From an uncultured Bacilli bacterium (GTDB lineage Bacteria; Bacillota_I; Bacilli_A; RF39; UBA660), in assembly GCA_947630415.1 (NCBI GenBank), contig CANRHM010000054.1, forward strand, positions 1 through 8,001: DNA of 8,001 bases, given 5' to 3'. A program made the position numbers and the translations under genes. The notes under the pieces were generated by a model that had not been told where the DNA came from, searched no databases, and saw only the letters and a list, made by a program, of their open reading frames with translations. Positions 1 to 5,393 of this stretch are shown in pieces (position 1 is the stretch's first letter; each line of letters begins with the position of its first letter).

Positions 1-943
1 AAATAAATCGCCACAATAGAAGGCCTGCCGATAAAACGCCTCCACTTACAAAGGTGCCAAAGAATTGAAGAAATCCATATTCAATACCCCCGGATGCTCC
101 AGGAATAGGAACAAAAGAACCAATAAGCATGATATAAGCCGACGCTACGACGGAACGCATGATACCGATTTCTCCTCCTACTCCTAAAGCTTTAAAAATA
201 AAGAAAGGGAGTACATATAAGCAAAATAAACTAAAAAATTGATATAAAAAGCCTTGTATACATACTTTTTTATTCTTTCCTAAATTGACAGCTCCTTGAT
301 GAAAATCTGCTAAACTAGCGTTCCATTTTTTCAAAGTAGCTTCTTTATTTTTAACCAGTTTTAAAGTCGTCAACAGATTAATTCCTAATTTGATAATCCA
401 AGCATTAAACTTTTTACCAAAACTGATGATAAAAAGAAACACCATAATCAACGTATTAATCGCAAAACCTACTGCAATAAGTCCTCCTAAAATAGGAAGA
501 TTATCAAATATATTAAAGAAGAAATTGAGTCCTAAGGCAATAAGCCCCAAGACTACCAAAGCTAACTGATATAAAATAAAGTTTTGCATAATGATATTGG
601 TTCCACTACTAACCCTGATACCATCTCTTTTTAAAAGATACACTTGCATGGGTTGTCCTCCTGTTGCAAAAGGGGTAATTCCATTAAAAAAGTTGGTAAT
701 CAAAGTAAGTTGTAAGGTCTTTTTATAAGTGTATTTTTTTTCATATGTTTGCACAATAACATGAAGTCCAAGTGACTGAAACAACACATAGATACCCGTT
801 ACTACTAACGCCAAAAGAATCCAAAAAAGATTTGCTCTTTGGAGTTCATATACCACTGATTGAAAATTATCTCTTAATACAAAATATAAGACTAACAACG
901 TAATAAGTGCTAGTATAATTCCGTTTCTTTTAGCTTGTTTCAT
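1..943 (-). CDS. Flippase-like multi-pass membrane protein (LPG synthase TM / YbhN-type family), 3' end cut by the window edge
   Basis: The reading frame opens at ATG 943 and stays open to the left edge, giving 314 residues without a stop. It is very hydrophobic, with likely membrane segments near residues 8-23, 39-58, 120-140, 150-174, 230-250 and 262-280. Two hallmarks of the lysylphosphatidylglycerol synthase transmembrane / UPF0104 family (PF03706) are visible: TPFATGGQPMQ at 90-100, followed by a short basic stretch, and PIPGASGGIEYGF at 279-291. Family members act in the cytoplasmic membrane, and the MprF relatives translocate lipids. The usual length is about 310-350 residues, so only the C-terminal tail is missing. 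The soluble lysyl-transfer domain of MprF would lie off the window if present. The ribosome binding site AGAGG overlaps the TAG stop of the preceding gene, which suggests translational coupling. It is the third gene of the pgk operon. The family call is firm; the substrate is unknown. Confidence 0.86.
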   Translation of the reverse strand, partial: MKQAKRNGIILALITLLVLYFVLRDNFQSVVYELQRANLFWILLALVVTGIYVLFQSLGLHVIVQTYEKKYTYKKTLQLTLITNFFNGITPFATGGQPMQVYLLKRDGIRVSSGTNIIMQNFILYQLALVVLGLIALGLNFFFNIFDNLPILGGLIAVGFAINTLIMVFLFIISFGKKFNAWIIKLGINLLTTLKLVKNKEATLKKWNASLADFHQGAVNLGKNKKVCIQGFLYQFFSLFCLYVLPFFIFKALGVGGEIGIMRSVVASAYIMLIGSFVPIPGASGGIEYGFLQFFGTFVSGGVLSAGLLLWRFI

Positions 944-953
944 AGTTTTTCCT

Positions 954-1406
954 CTAATATTGTTTTTTACTTTCTAATTCCATTTCATAATCTTTACTAA
1001 ATACTATCATATCATGGTCGATGGAAATATCCAAATCATGATCCGTTGCTGCTTTTAAAAAAGGATCTATATTCCCTCCATGCAAGAAGTTTAAATCGAA
1101 CATATCTAAGTTATTTAAGGCATAGCCTACACTTTCATTTACCATTTCTTCTTGTGTCTCTAAAGGAACATTTTCTCCTACTTTAAAAGTAGCCATCATA
1201 TTTTTTAAATCTTTTTGCCCTTCTAAATAGGTGTATCCTAACAAGTTTCCTTTTTCCGTAAATAAAAGGTATTCTTCTATTTGATAAGGTACTTCAGGCG
1301 TCACTAAAAAAGAAGATAGTCTATCTTTTAAATCAATAAGAGAAGTATCGATATTACCTACTTCTTCTACCTTTTTTAATTGTGTTCCTAACAACATCTT
1401 TAACAT
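954..1406 (-). CDS. Hypothetical protein of 150 residues, between pgk and a membrane protein gene
   Basis: I do not recognise this protein with confidence. It is acidic (many D and E), with no signal peptide, membrane segment or cysteine, so it is probably cytosolic. Visible pieces are YLLFTEKGNLLGYTYLEG at about 46-63, a leucine/asparagine-rich helix ALNNLDMFDLNFL near 96-108, and an alternating DHDLDISIDHDMIVFSKDYE strand-like end near 122-141. The layout loosely recalls a degenerate GNAT-type acetyltransferase, but I see no acetyl-CoA pyrophosphate-binding Q/RxxGxG/A motif. The ATG lies 2 bases after the pgk stop (TAATTATG) and has only a weak AAAAAGAA stretch upstream, so translation probably depends on reinitiation after pgk. 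The next gene's ribosome binding site is built into its TAG stop. A second in-frame ATG at codon 4 has no better ribosome binding site. The coding call is supported by tight packing inside an operon. Confidence 0.8.
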   Translation of the reverse strand: MLKMLLGTQLKKVEEVGNIDTSLIDLKDRLSSFLVTPEVPYQIEEYLLFTEKGNLLGYTYLEGQKDLKNMMATFKVGENVPLETQEEMVNESVGYALNNLDMFDLNFLHGGNIDPFLKAATDHDLDISIDHDMIVFSKDYEMELESKKQY

Positions 1407-1408
1407 AA

Positions 1409-2593
1409 TTATTCTTTTTCACTGATGGAATCGATTCCAGGAAGATCTTTTCCTTCTAAATATTCAAGCATAGCTCCTCCTCCAGTGGATGCATGTTTTA
1501 CCCGATGAAGGAAGCCTAATTCTTTAGCGGCAGCTACAATGTCTCCTCCCCCAAGAATTAATCTTCTATTTCCACGAACAGCAATACCTAAAGTATCTTT
1601 CGTTCCTTTTTGATATTTTTTCATCTCGTATACACCTAGTGGTCCATTCCATAAAATTGTTTTGGATTCAGTTAAAATAGGGCGATATAATTCAATTGTT
1701 TTAGGACCAATATCCATACCCATTTCATCTTCTTTTATCTCATCGACTGCTACTACATGATTTTTAGCTTCTTCATCAAACTCGGTTGTAACATTGACAT
1801 CGACTGGTAAAACAATCTTATCTTCATATTTTTCAAGCATTTCTTTACAGAAGTCAATTTTATCTTCTTCCACAATAGATTGTCCTACTTCAAGTCCTTG
1901 TGCTTTTAAGAAAGTAAAAGCCATTCCTCCTCCAATTAAAACATGATCTACTTTAGGAAGCAAATTTTCAATAACTCCAATCTTATCACTTACTTTAGCT
2001 CCTCCTAGAATAAGGGTATAAGGTTTTTTAGGGTGATCTAAAGTTTTTAAGGCATTTAATTCTTTTTCAATTAAGAACCCTACCCCATTGGGAAGTAGTT
2101 TAGCAAGTCCTACATTAGAAGCATGTGCTCTATGTACGGTTCCAAAAGCATCATTAATAAAGATATCTCCAAGACTTGCCCAGTAAGAAGCAAGTTCCGG
2201 ATCATTCTTACTTTCTTTTTGTCCATCCAAGTCTTCATAACGTGTATTTTGAATTAAGAGAACATCTTTTTCACCTAAATTTTGAACTGCTTCTTCAAGT
2301 CCTTCTCCACGCGTTTTTTTACTAAATAAAATTTCTTTTTCTAAAAGATCACTTAAACGATGAGCTACGATTTCTAAATCGTTCTTTTCTAAATCACTTT
2401 CCTCTTTAATACGCCCAAGATGTGCTAAAAGAATAACTTTAGCATCGTGTTCCATGGCATAACGAATGGTCCCCAAACTTTCTTTAATACGAGTATCATC
2501 TATAATTTCTCCGTTTTTAATAGGCACATTAAAATCAACACGAATGATTACTTTCTTTCCTTTTAAATCATAATCTTTAATTGTTTTTTTCAT
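1409..2593 (-). CDS. pgk: Phosphoglycerate kinase
   Basis: This cytosolic glycolytic enzyme transfers phosphate from 1,3-bisphosphoglycerate to ADP, making ATP and 3-phosphoglycerate. It has 394 residues, the normal bacterial length. Substrate-site motifs are in order: VDFNVP 19-24, AHLGR 57-61, NTRYED 116-121, NDAFGTVHRAHAS 147-159. Nucleotide-domain motifs are GGAKVSDK 197-204, LWNGPLGVYE 314-323, GGGDIVAA 348-355 and STGGGAMLEYLEGK 369-382. In the segment usually read as ENTR or ENVR, residue 115 is Q rather than E. The start ATG follows GAGGGG with a short spacer. An extended -10 promoter lies just upstream, so pgk is the first gene of the operon and is transcribed separately from gap, which lies about 1.7 kb upstream. 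The two downstream genes follow without a visible terminator. Confidence 0.98.
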   Translation of the reverse strand: MKKTIKDYDLKGKKVIIRVDFNVPIKNGEIIDDTRIKESLGTIRYAMEHDAKVILLAHLGRIKEESDLEKNDLEIVAHRLSDLLEKEILFSKKTRGEGLEEAVQNLGEKDVLLIQNTRYEDLDGQKESKNDPELASYWASLGDIFINDAFGTVHRAHASNVGLAKLLPNGVGFLIEKELNALKTLDHPKKPYTLILGGAKVSDKIGVIENLLPKVDHVLIGGGMAFTFLKAQGLEVGQSIVEEDKIDFCKEMLEKYEDKIVLPVDVNVTTEFDEEAKNHVVAVDEIKEDEMGMDIGPKTIELYRPILTESKTILWNGPLGVYEMKKYQKGTKDTLGIAVRGNRRLILGGGDIVAAAKELGFLHRVKHASTGGGAMLEYLEGKDLPGIDSISEKE

Positions 2594-2618
2594 CGTTTCC
2601 CCTCACTATCTTAAATTC

Positions 2619-2627
2619 ATTATATCA
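2619..2627 (-). promoter_or_regulatory. Extended -10 promoter of the pgk operon
   Basis: Read on the minus strand, this is TGATATAAT: a perfect -10 TATAAT preceded by the TGn extension. The -35 position 17 bases upstream falls in a T-run with no good TTGACA match, so the extended -10 probably carries the activity. The T-run is the U-tract of the NUDIX gene terminator, so terminator and promoter are packed end to end. The likely transcript start is near 2611-2613, leaving a leader of about 20 bases. Confidence 0.75.
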
Positions 2628-2641
2628 AAAAAAGGACAAAG

Positions 2642-2665
2642 AAAAAAGAGATTCTATGAAATCTC
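2642..2665 (-). terminator. Intrinsic terminator of the NUDIX gene, folded over its stop codon
   Basis: On the minus strand, GAGATT, a six-base loop TCATAG, then AATCTC is followed at once by six T. The TAG stop codon of the NUDIX gene is the last part of the loop, so the last sense codons form the 5' arm of the hairpin. The stem is short (6 bp), but the U-tract is good. Confidence 0.75.
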
Positions 2666-3088
2666 CTCATTAATCATTCGATAAGCGGGTACCAAAAACA
2701 TTCTTGCCTTTGTTTTTACATCTGGAAACACAGGAATAGAACTTAGCTCTTCAAGTGAAAACCAATCAACAGCAAAACTTTCTTCACTGTTGGTAGGAAT
2801 AATATTATTATCTACAGGCTCAGCTAAGTATTGATAATCTAAGATATTTCCTACAAAATTATTGTATTCTTCGACAATAAAAGGATGATCCTCTACTAAA
2901 CGTACTTTAATACCTGTTTCTTCAAAGGCTTCGCGAACAGCTCCTTCTTGAGGAGTCTCACCTTCTTTTAAATGTCCACCCGGTTGAATCCAGTTTTGAA
3001 ACTTTTTATGGTAAATAAGTAATATCTTATTTCTTTTTCGATCGATGATAAAAGTAGATGCACATTTATCTCTTTCTTGATTTTCCAC
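2654..3088 (-). CDS. NUDIX hydrolase
   Basis: NUDIX enzymes cleave nucleoside diphosphates linked to another moiety (for example oxidised dNTPs, ADP-ribose, sugar nucleotides) using Mg2+. The full box Gx5Ex7REUxEExGU is present: GHLKEGETPQ then EGAVREAFEETGI, with metal-binding glutamates in REAFEE. It is preceded by the usual strand NWIQPGG. The substrate cannot be read from the sequence. A longer frame opens with GTG at 3097, but that codon is part of the ribosome binding site. AAGAGGTG (3095-3102) sits 6 bases before a second GTG at 3086-3088, so I place the start at 3088, giving 144 residues (VENQERDKC, with V read as Met). The gene has its own promoter and terminator and is monocistronic. 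It could serve as a house-cleaning enzyme. Confidence 0.93.
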   Translation of the reverse strand: MENQERDKCASTFIIDRKRNKILLIYHKKFQNWIQPGGHLKEGETPQEGAVREAFEETGIKVRLVEDHPFIVEEYNNFVGNILDYQYLAEPVDNNIIPTNSEESFAVDWFSLEELSSIPVFPDVKTKARMFLVPAYRMINEEIS

Positions 3089-3109
3089 TATAGTCACCTC
3101 TTATTATCT

Positions 3110-3118
3110 TCAGTATAA
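3110..3118 (-). promoter_or_regulatory. Extended -10 promoter of the NUDIX gene
   Basis: The minus strand reads TGTTATACT, an extended -10 with TATACT (5 of 6 matches), about 9-15 bases before the AAGAGGTG ribosome binding site. No clear -35 is visible at 16-18 bases; the upstream sequence is T-rich. The leader would be very short. Confidence 0.6.
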
Positions 3119-3147
3119 CAAAAAAGAGACACAAAGTATATAAAATC

Positions 3148-3176
3148 AAAAAAAGAAAACGTTGGTTGACGTTTTC
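3148..3176 (-). terminator. Strong minus-strand terminator upstream of the NUDIX gene
   Basis: On the minus strand, GAAAACGT, loop CAACCA, ACGTTTTC (8 perfect base pairs) is followed by seven T. The other strand lacks a T-run after the stem, so it works on minus-strand transcripts. The only minus-strand gene upstream without a closer good terminator is the DUF3800 gene, which ends 300 bases away at 3477. Its message would therefore have a long 3' tail across the non-coding region. Confidence 0.75.
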
Positions 3177-3195
3177 AAATAACGTATTTTATAGT
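3166..3195 (+). promoter_or_regulatory. Possible plus-strand sigma-A promoter
   Basis: TTGACG (3166-3171), an 18-base spacer and TATAGT (3190-3195) match the vegetative consensus in 5 of 6 positions each. It overlaps the 3' arm of the minus-strand terminator, so the -35 may be a by-product of that hairpin. If active, it would give a longer RNA of about 270 bases ending at the terminator at 3446-3470. Confidence 0.4.
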
Positions 3196-3306
3196 TTATA
3201 TTGTAAAAAAATCATAAAATATAGAGCACTCAAAACCTTGATGCTTGACTTTTAAAGTTTTTTAGTGTAATTTATTTAACACGAAGCAAGAGAAAGCCAA
3301 AAAATA

Positions 3307-3335
3307 TTTACTTATCGAAATATTTTTGTTATAAT
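3307..3335 (+). promoter_or_regulatory. Promoter of the structured RNA
   Basis: TTTACT (3307-3312), a spacer of exactly 17 bases, then TATAAT (3330-3335) preceded by TGT, so the -10 is extended and perfect. The predicted start is near 3341-3343. The next protein gene on this strand is clpP, nearly 4 kb away, so the promoter must serve a non-coding RNA. Confidence 0.75.
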
Positions 3336-3341
3336 TTCCTT

Positions 3342-3470
3342 GTGAGATAGATATAATAATATTGTAGAATATGACTATATCTACACTTGGTCTATTGATT
3401 TAATCAATGGATCAAACCCGTGTTAGCGCCAAGCGCTGCTTAAAGAGGCAACCTTTAGGGTTGTCTTTTT
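3342..3470 (+). ncRNA. Structured non-coding RNA of about 130 nt, convergent with a DUF3800 gene (candidate DUF3800-associated RNA)
   Basis: The RNA has a promoter, a series of clean hairpins and a terminator, and no coding frame. Hairpin 1: TAGATATA (3348-3355) pairs with TATATCTA (3376-3383); after a 3x3 internal loop, ATATT (3359-3363) pairs with AATAT (3368-3372), closing a GTAG loop. Hairpin 2: 13 base pairs, two of them G-U, between 3387-3399 and 3403-3415 with loop TTA. Hairpin 3: AGCGC (3425-3429) and GCGCT (3433-3437) with loop CAA. Hairpin 4 is the terminator. CTTGG (3386-3390) can also pair with CCAAG (3429-3433), a possible pseudoknot or alternative fold. It resembles no tRNA, 6S, SRP, tmRNA, RNase P or riboswitch class I know. 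Several conserved RNA families are known next to DUF3800 genes, and a DUF3800 gene lies 6 bases beyond the RNA's end. I infer membership of that group or a new class; I cannot assign a specific one. Confidence 0.68.
3446..3470 (+). terminator. Intrinsic terminator of the structured RNA
   Basis: AGGCAACC (3446-3453) pairs with GGTTGTCT (3459-3466), one G-U included, and a run of T follows to 3470. Flanking A's and T's extend the stem weakly. Read on the minus strand, the hairpin is followed only by TCTTTAAG, so it is a poor terminator for the DUF3800 gene, which ends at 3477. Confidence 0.8.
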
Positions 3471-3476
3471 AATGCT

Positions 3477-4145
3477 TCAAAACCTTTTCTTATTTAACTC
3501 TTTTAATATTCTCCTTATATCATTTATAGAAAAGAAATACTTTTCACTTTTAGTAAAAGACATTTTATTTTTGTATTTGTAATCAAACTTATCAATATAT
3601 GTTAACATATCAGACACTTGAAATAATCTTTTTTCTTCGTGATCAAATTTAATTCTATGCTCAAATCCATCAAATCTTAAAAAAATAGAATCGAGAATGG
3701 TTCCTAAAGTTTCCTGTCCATTATCATAATACATTACAATTTTATCAAATTTGTTAAAATACTCCAGATGTTCTTTTATCATTTTATTTATTTCACTAGA
3801 TACTTGTTGACGTAGTGTTCTACTATTATCCGTGTATTTTTTATCTATAATTATCGTGTAATATTTAACAGGTATTCTTCTAGAAAATTGATATATTGCA
3901 TTAAAAATACTTTTTCTTTTACTTATTTCAAATTTTGAATAATCACCACGTTTCATTATTAAATCAGCCATATGAATCATTTTGGTATAACCAATCCTAT
4001 TAAGTCTTTCATTTAGCCTATTTAATTGAGGTATAATATCATCCGTTTGTTCATGAAAAGTAAATGAGACGCCATACAACAATGAAGCATCTTTTCCAAA
4101 ACCAAACTCTCCAGTTTCATCCACAAATATATTTAGTCTTCGCAT
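3477..4145 (-). CDS. DUF3800 domain protein (RNase H-like fold predicted)
   Basis: The 222-residue protein matches the DUF3800 family (PF12686) along its length. It has the N-terminal strand IFVDETGEFG (6-15) with D9 and E10, then an aromatic strand (YGVSFTFHEQ), IHMADL near 57-62 with a conserved-type His, MYYDNGQ (138-144) with D141, and LFQVSDMLTY (174-183) with D179 near the C-terminus. The spaced acidic residues suggest an RNase H-like metal site, which would make it a nuclease; that is inference, and no activity is established for this protein. An upstream ATG in the same frame would add 16 residues, but GAGGTG (4152-4157) lies 6 bases before the ATG at 4143-4145, so I start there. The gene looks more AT-rich than gap and pgk, uses a TGA stop, and lies between them, consistent with later acquisition. 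A structured RNA converges on it. Confidence 0.9.
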   Translation of the reverse strand: MRRLNIFVDETGEFGFGKDASLLYGVSFTFHEQTDDIIPQLNRLNERLNRIGYTKMIHMADLIMKRGDYSKFEISKRKSIFNAIYQFSRRIPVKYYTIIIDKKYTDNSRTLRQQVSSEINKMIKEHLEYFNKFDKIVMYYDNGQETLGTILDSIFLRFDGFEHRIKFDHEEKRLFQVSDMLTYIDKFDYKYKNKMSFTKSEKYFFSINDIRRILKELNKKRF

Positions 4146-4165
4146 GACATTCACCTCGCTACACA

Positions 4166-4171
4166 AATTTA
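4166..4171 (-). promoter_or_regulatory. Possible -10 of the DUF3800 gene
   Basis: The minus strand reads TTGTATAAATTTG about 10 bases before the ribosome binding site. TATAAA matches 5 of 6 positions. No convincing -35 lies 16-18 bases upstream, and the leader would be very short. The gap terminator lies just upstream, so some promoter is needed in this interval of about 60 bases; this is the best candidate. Confidence 0.35.
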
Positions 4172-4220
4172 TACAACTAATCTTAATTAACAATAGTTAA
4201 AATAATAATAAAAAGAATAT

Positions 4221-4247
4221 AAAAAGTCAATGCTTTCGCATCGACTT
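4221..4247 (-). terminator. Intrinsic terminator of gap
   Basis: On the minus strand, AAGTCGATGC, loop GAAA, GCATTGACTT (10 pairs, one G-U; a GNRA-type loop) continues into TTTTT. It sits about 40 bases after the gap stop codon and separates gap from the DUF3800 gene. Confidence 0.85.
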
Positions 4248-4283
4248 CGAAATTTTGTCTTAATTATTTCTTACTTTTACACA

Positions 4284-5294
4284 CTATTTAGCAATTTCCA
4301 TTAAATGTTTAGCCGTTCGAACCATTTGGCAAGAATAACCCATTTCGTTATCATACCAGGCTACTACTTTGACTAGCTGTCCATCTTCGGTTTCTAAAAC
4401 ACTGGTCGATAAACCATCCACTAGAGCACCACAACTAGAACCAATAATATCACTGGATACTACAGGATCCATTGTAAATTTAAGCGTGTCGTTTGTACTT
4501 TGCATAAAAGCTAAATTGATTTCTTCTTTAGTAACGGGTTGTTTTAATTCGAGTGTTAAGTCGATAACCGATCCCGTTGCTACTGGAACACGCATAGCGG
4601 TTCCATCTAATTTTCCTTTAAGTGTAGGAAGTACTTCTCCAATTGCTTTAGCAGCACCCGTAGATGCTGGAATAATATTACTAGCAGCACTTCTTCCACG
4701 ACGAGCAAGGATCCCTTTTTTGTGAGGAACATCTAACGTTGCTTGATCGTTCGTATATGCATGAACTGTAGTCATAAAACCTCTTTTAACACCAAAGAAA
4801 TCATCCAATACTTTTAATACAGGAGCAAGGCAATTAGTTGTACAAGAGGCTGCTGAAATAATTTGTTCAGTACCATCTAAAGTATCCTCATTTACGTTAT
4901 AAACAATCGTCTTAAGGTCTCCCTTAGCAGGAGCAGAAATAATGACCTTTTTAGCACCTGCTTCAATATGTGCATGTGCTTTTTCGACATCCGTGAATTT
5001 TCCTGTACATTCCATTACAACATCAACATTAAGTTCTCCCCAAGGTAATTCTTTTGGATCCATACAAGAATATACTTTAATTCTTTTGCCTGACACAATG
5101 ATTTCATCGTTATCAAACGAAATATCCTCTACTTTGTAATTACGATGATTTGAATCATACTTCAATAAATAGGCAAGTTGTTCTGCATCCGTTAAATCAT
5201 TGATGGCAACAACTTCCATTTCTGGATCTTGATCCATTACACGAAAGATTAATCTTCCAATACGACCAAATCCATTAATTGCTACTCTAACCAT
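4284..5294 (-). CDS. gap: Glyceraldehyde-3-phosphate dehydrogenase (NAD-dependent, glycolytic)
   Basis: This cytosolic homotetrameric enzyme oxidises glyceraldehyde-3-phosphate with phosphate and NAD+ to 1,3-bisphosphoglycerate, the substrate of Pgk. The length is normal at 336 residues. Visible are the Rossmann motif NGFGRIGR (7-14), INDL (31-34) with D33 expected to favour NAD over NADP, the active-site segment SAASCTTNCLAP (147-158) with catalytic C151, H178 in TTVHAYTND, the phosphate-site loop STGAAKAIG (211-219), and WYDNEMGYS near the C-terminus. The start ATG follows AAGGATAGAGGAAA. It has its own TATAAT promoter and a GNRA-loop terminator, so it is monocistronic. No CggR-type regulator gene precedes it and no operator is obvious. 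It lies on the same strand as pgk but is not in its operon. Confidence 0.98.
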   Translation of the reverse strand: MVRVAINGFGRIGRLIFRVMDQDPEMEVVAINDLTDAEQLAYLLKYDSNHRNYKVEDISFDNDEIIVSGKRIKVYSCMDPKELPWGELNVDVVMECTGKFTDVEKAHAHIEAGAKKVIISAPAKGDLKTIVYNVNEDTLDGTEQIISAASCTTNCLAPVLKVLDDFFGVKRGFMTTVHAYTNDQATLDVPHKKGILARRGRSAASNIIPASTGAAKAIGEVLPTLKGKLDGTAMRVPVATGSVIDLTLELKQPVTKEEINLAFMQSTNDTLKFTMDPVVSSDIIGSSCGALVDGLSTSVLETEDGQLVKVVAWYDNEMGYSCQMVRTAKHLMEIAK

Positions 5295-5320
5295 TTTCCT
5301 CTATCCTTTCTATCATACTC

Positions 5321-5349
5321 ATTATACCTATTTTTCTAACTTAATACAA
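5321..5349 (-). promoter_or_regulatory. Promoter of gap
   Basis: On the minus strand, TTGTAT (5344-5349), a 17-base spacer and a perfect TATAAT (5321-5326). The -35 keeps the TTG core. The predicted start is near 5313, giving a leader of about 20 bases that contains AAGGA and AGAGG ribosome-binding elements. Confidence 0.75.
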
Positions 5350-5355
5350 GTACAT

Positions 5356-5393
5356 AAAAACAGATATCCACAATTTTTGTGGATATCTTTTTA
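5356..5393. terminator. Bidirectional terminator after the nucleoside kinase gene
   Basis: This is a perfect 12-base inverted repeat, AGATATCCACAA and TTGTGGATATCT (5362-5373 and 5377-5388), with a three-base loop. The minus strand continues GTTTTT and the plus strand TTTTTATT, so it can stop transcription both ways. On the minus strand it starts 2-3 bases after the kinase TAA stop. It is the strongest hairpin in the window and insulates gap from the upstream gene. Confidence 0.88.

Larger units (their letters stand above)
3098..3476. other. 379-base region without a protein gene, carrying RNA signals on both strands
   Basis: No open frame of useful length with a ribosome binding site exists here on either strand. 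The region holds the NUDIX promoter (about 3110-3120, minus), a strong minus-strand terminator (3148-3176), a possible plus-strand promoter (3166-3195), a good plus-strand promoter (3307-3335), and a structured plus-strand RNA with a terminator (about 3342-3470). The part from about 3200 to 3300 is very AT-rich, and I see only weak short hairpins in it. Confidence 0.8.

Noticed and set aside
1426..1439. 14-base palindrome TGGAATCGATTCCA near the end of pgk
   Set aside because: It lies within coding sequence (GIDSI), has no T-run and no partner site, so it is probably chance.
3195..3237. On the minus strand, a 43-base stretch beginning GTTTTGAGTGCTC and ending ATAAAC, resembling a type II CRISPR repeat or a tracrRNA anti-repeat
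   Set aside because: There is only one copy, the length is not the usual 36 bases, and there is no second repeat, spacer or cas gene in the window. The following plus-strand sequence does not form a clear tracrRNA nexus.
3371..3403. Tiny frame of ten residues, MTISTLGLLI, inside the structured RNA
   Set aside because: It has no ribosome binding site, and it spans the 3' arm of hairpin 1 and most of hairpin 2, so it is best explained as chance.
3342..3470. The RNA as a T-box leader, riboswitch, 6S RNA or SRP RNA
   Set aside because: No T-box sequence, known riboswitch core, 6S rod or SRP tetraloop domain is visible, and no gene follows on the same strand for a leader to regulate.
4369..5139. 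Plus-strand open frames of 118 and 65 residues opposite gap
   Set aside because: They are antisense shadows of the well-conserved gap gene, without ribosome binding sites or recognisable domains.
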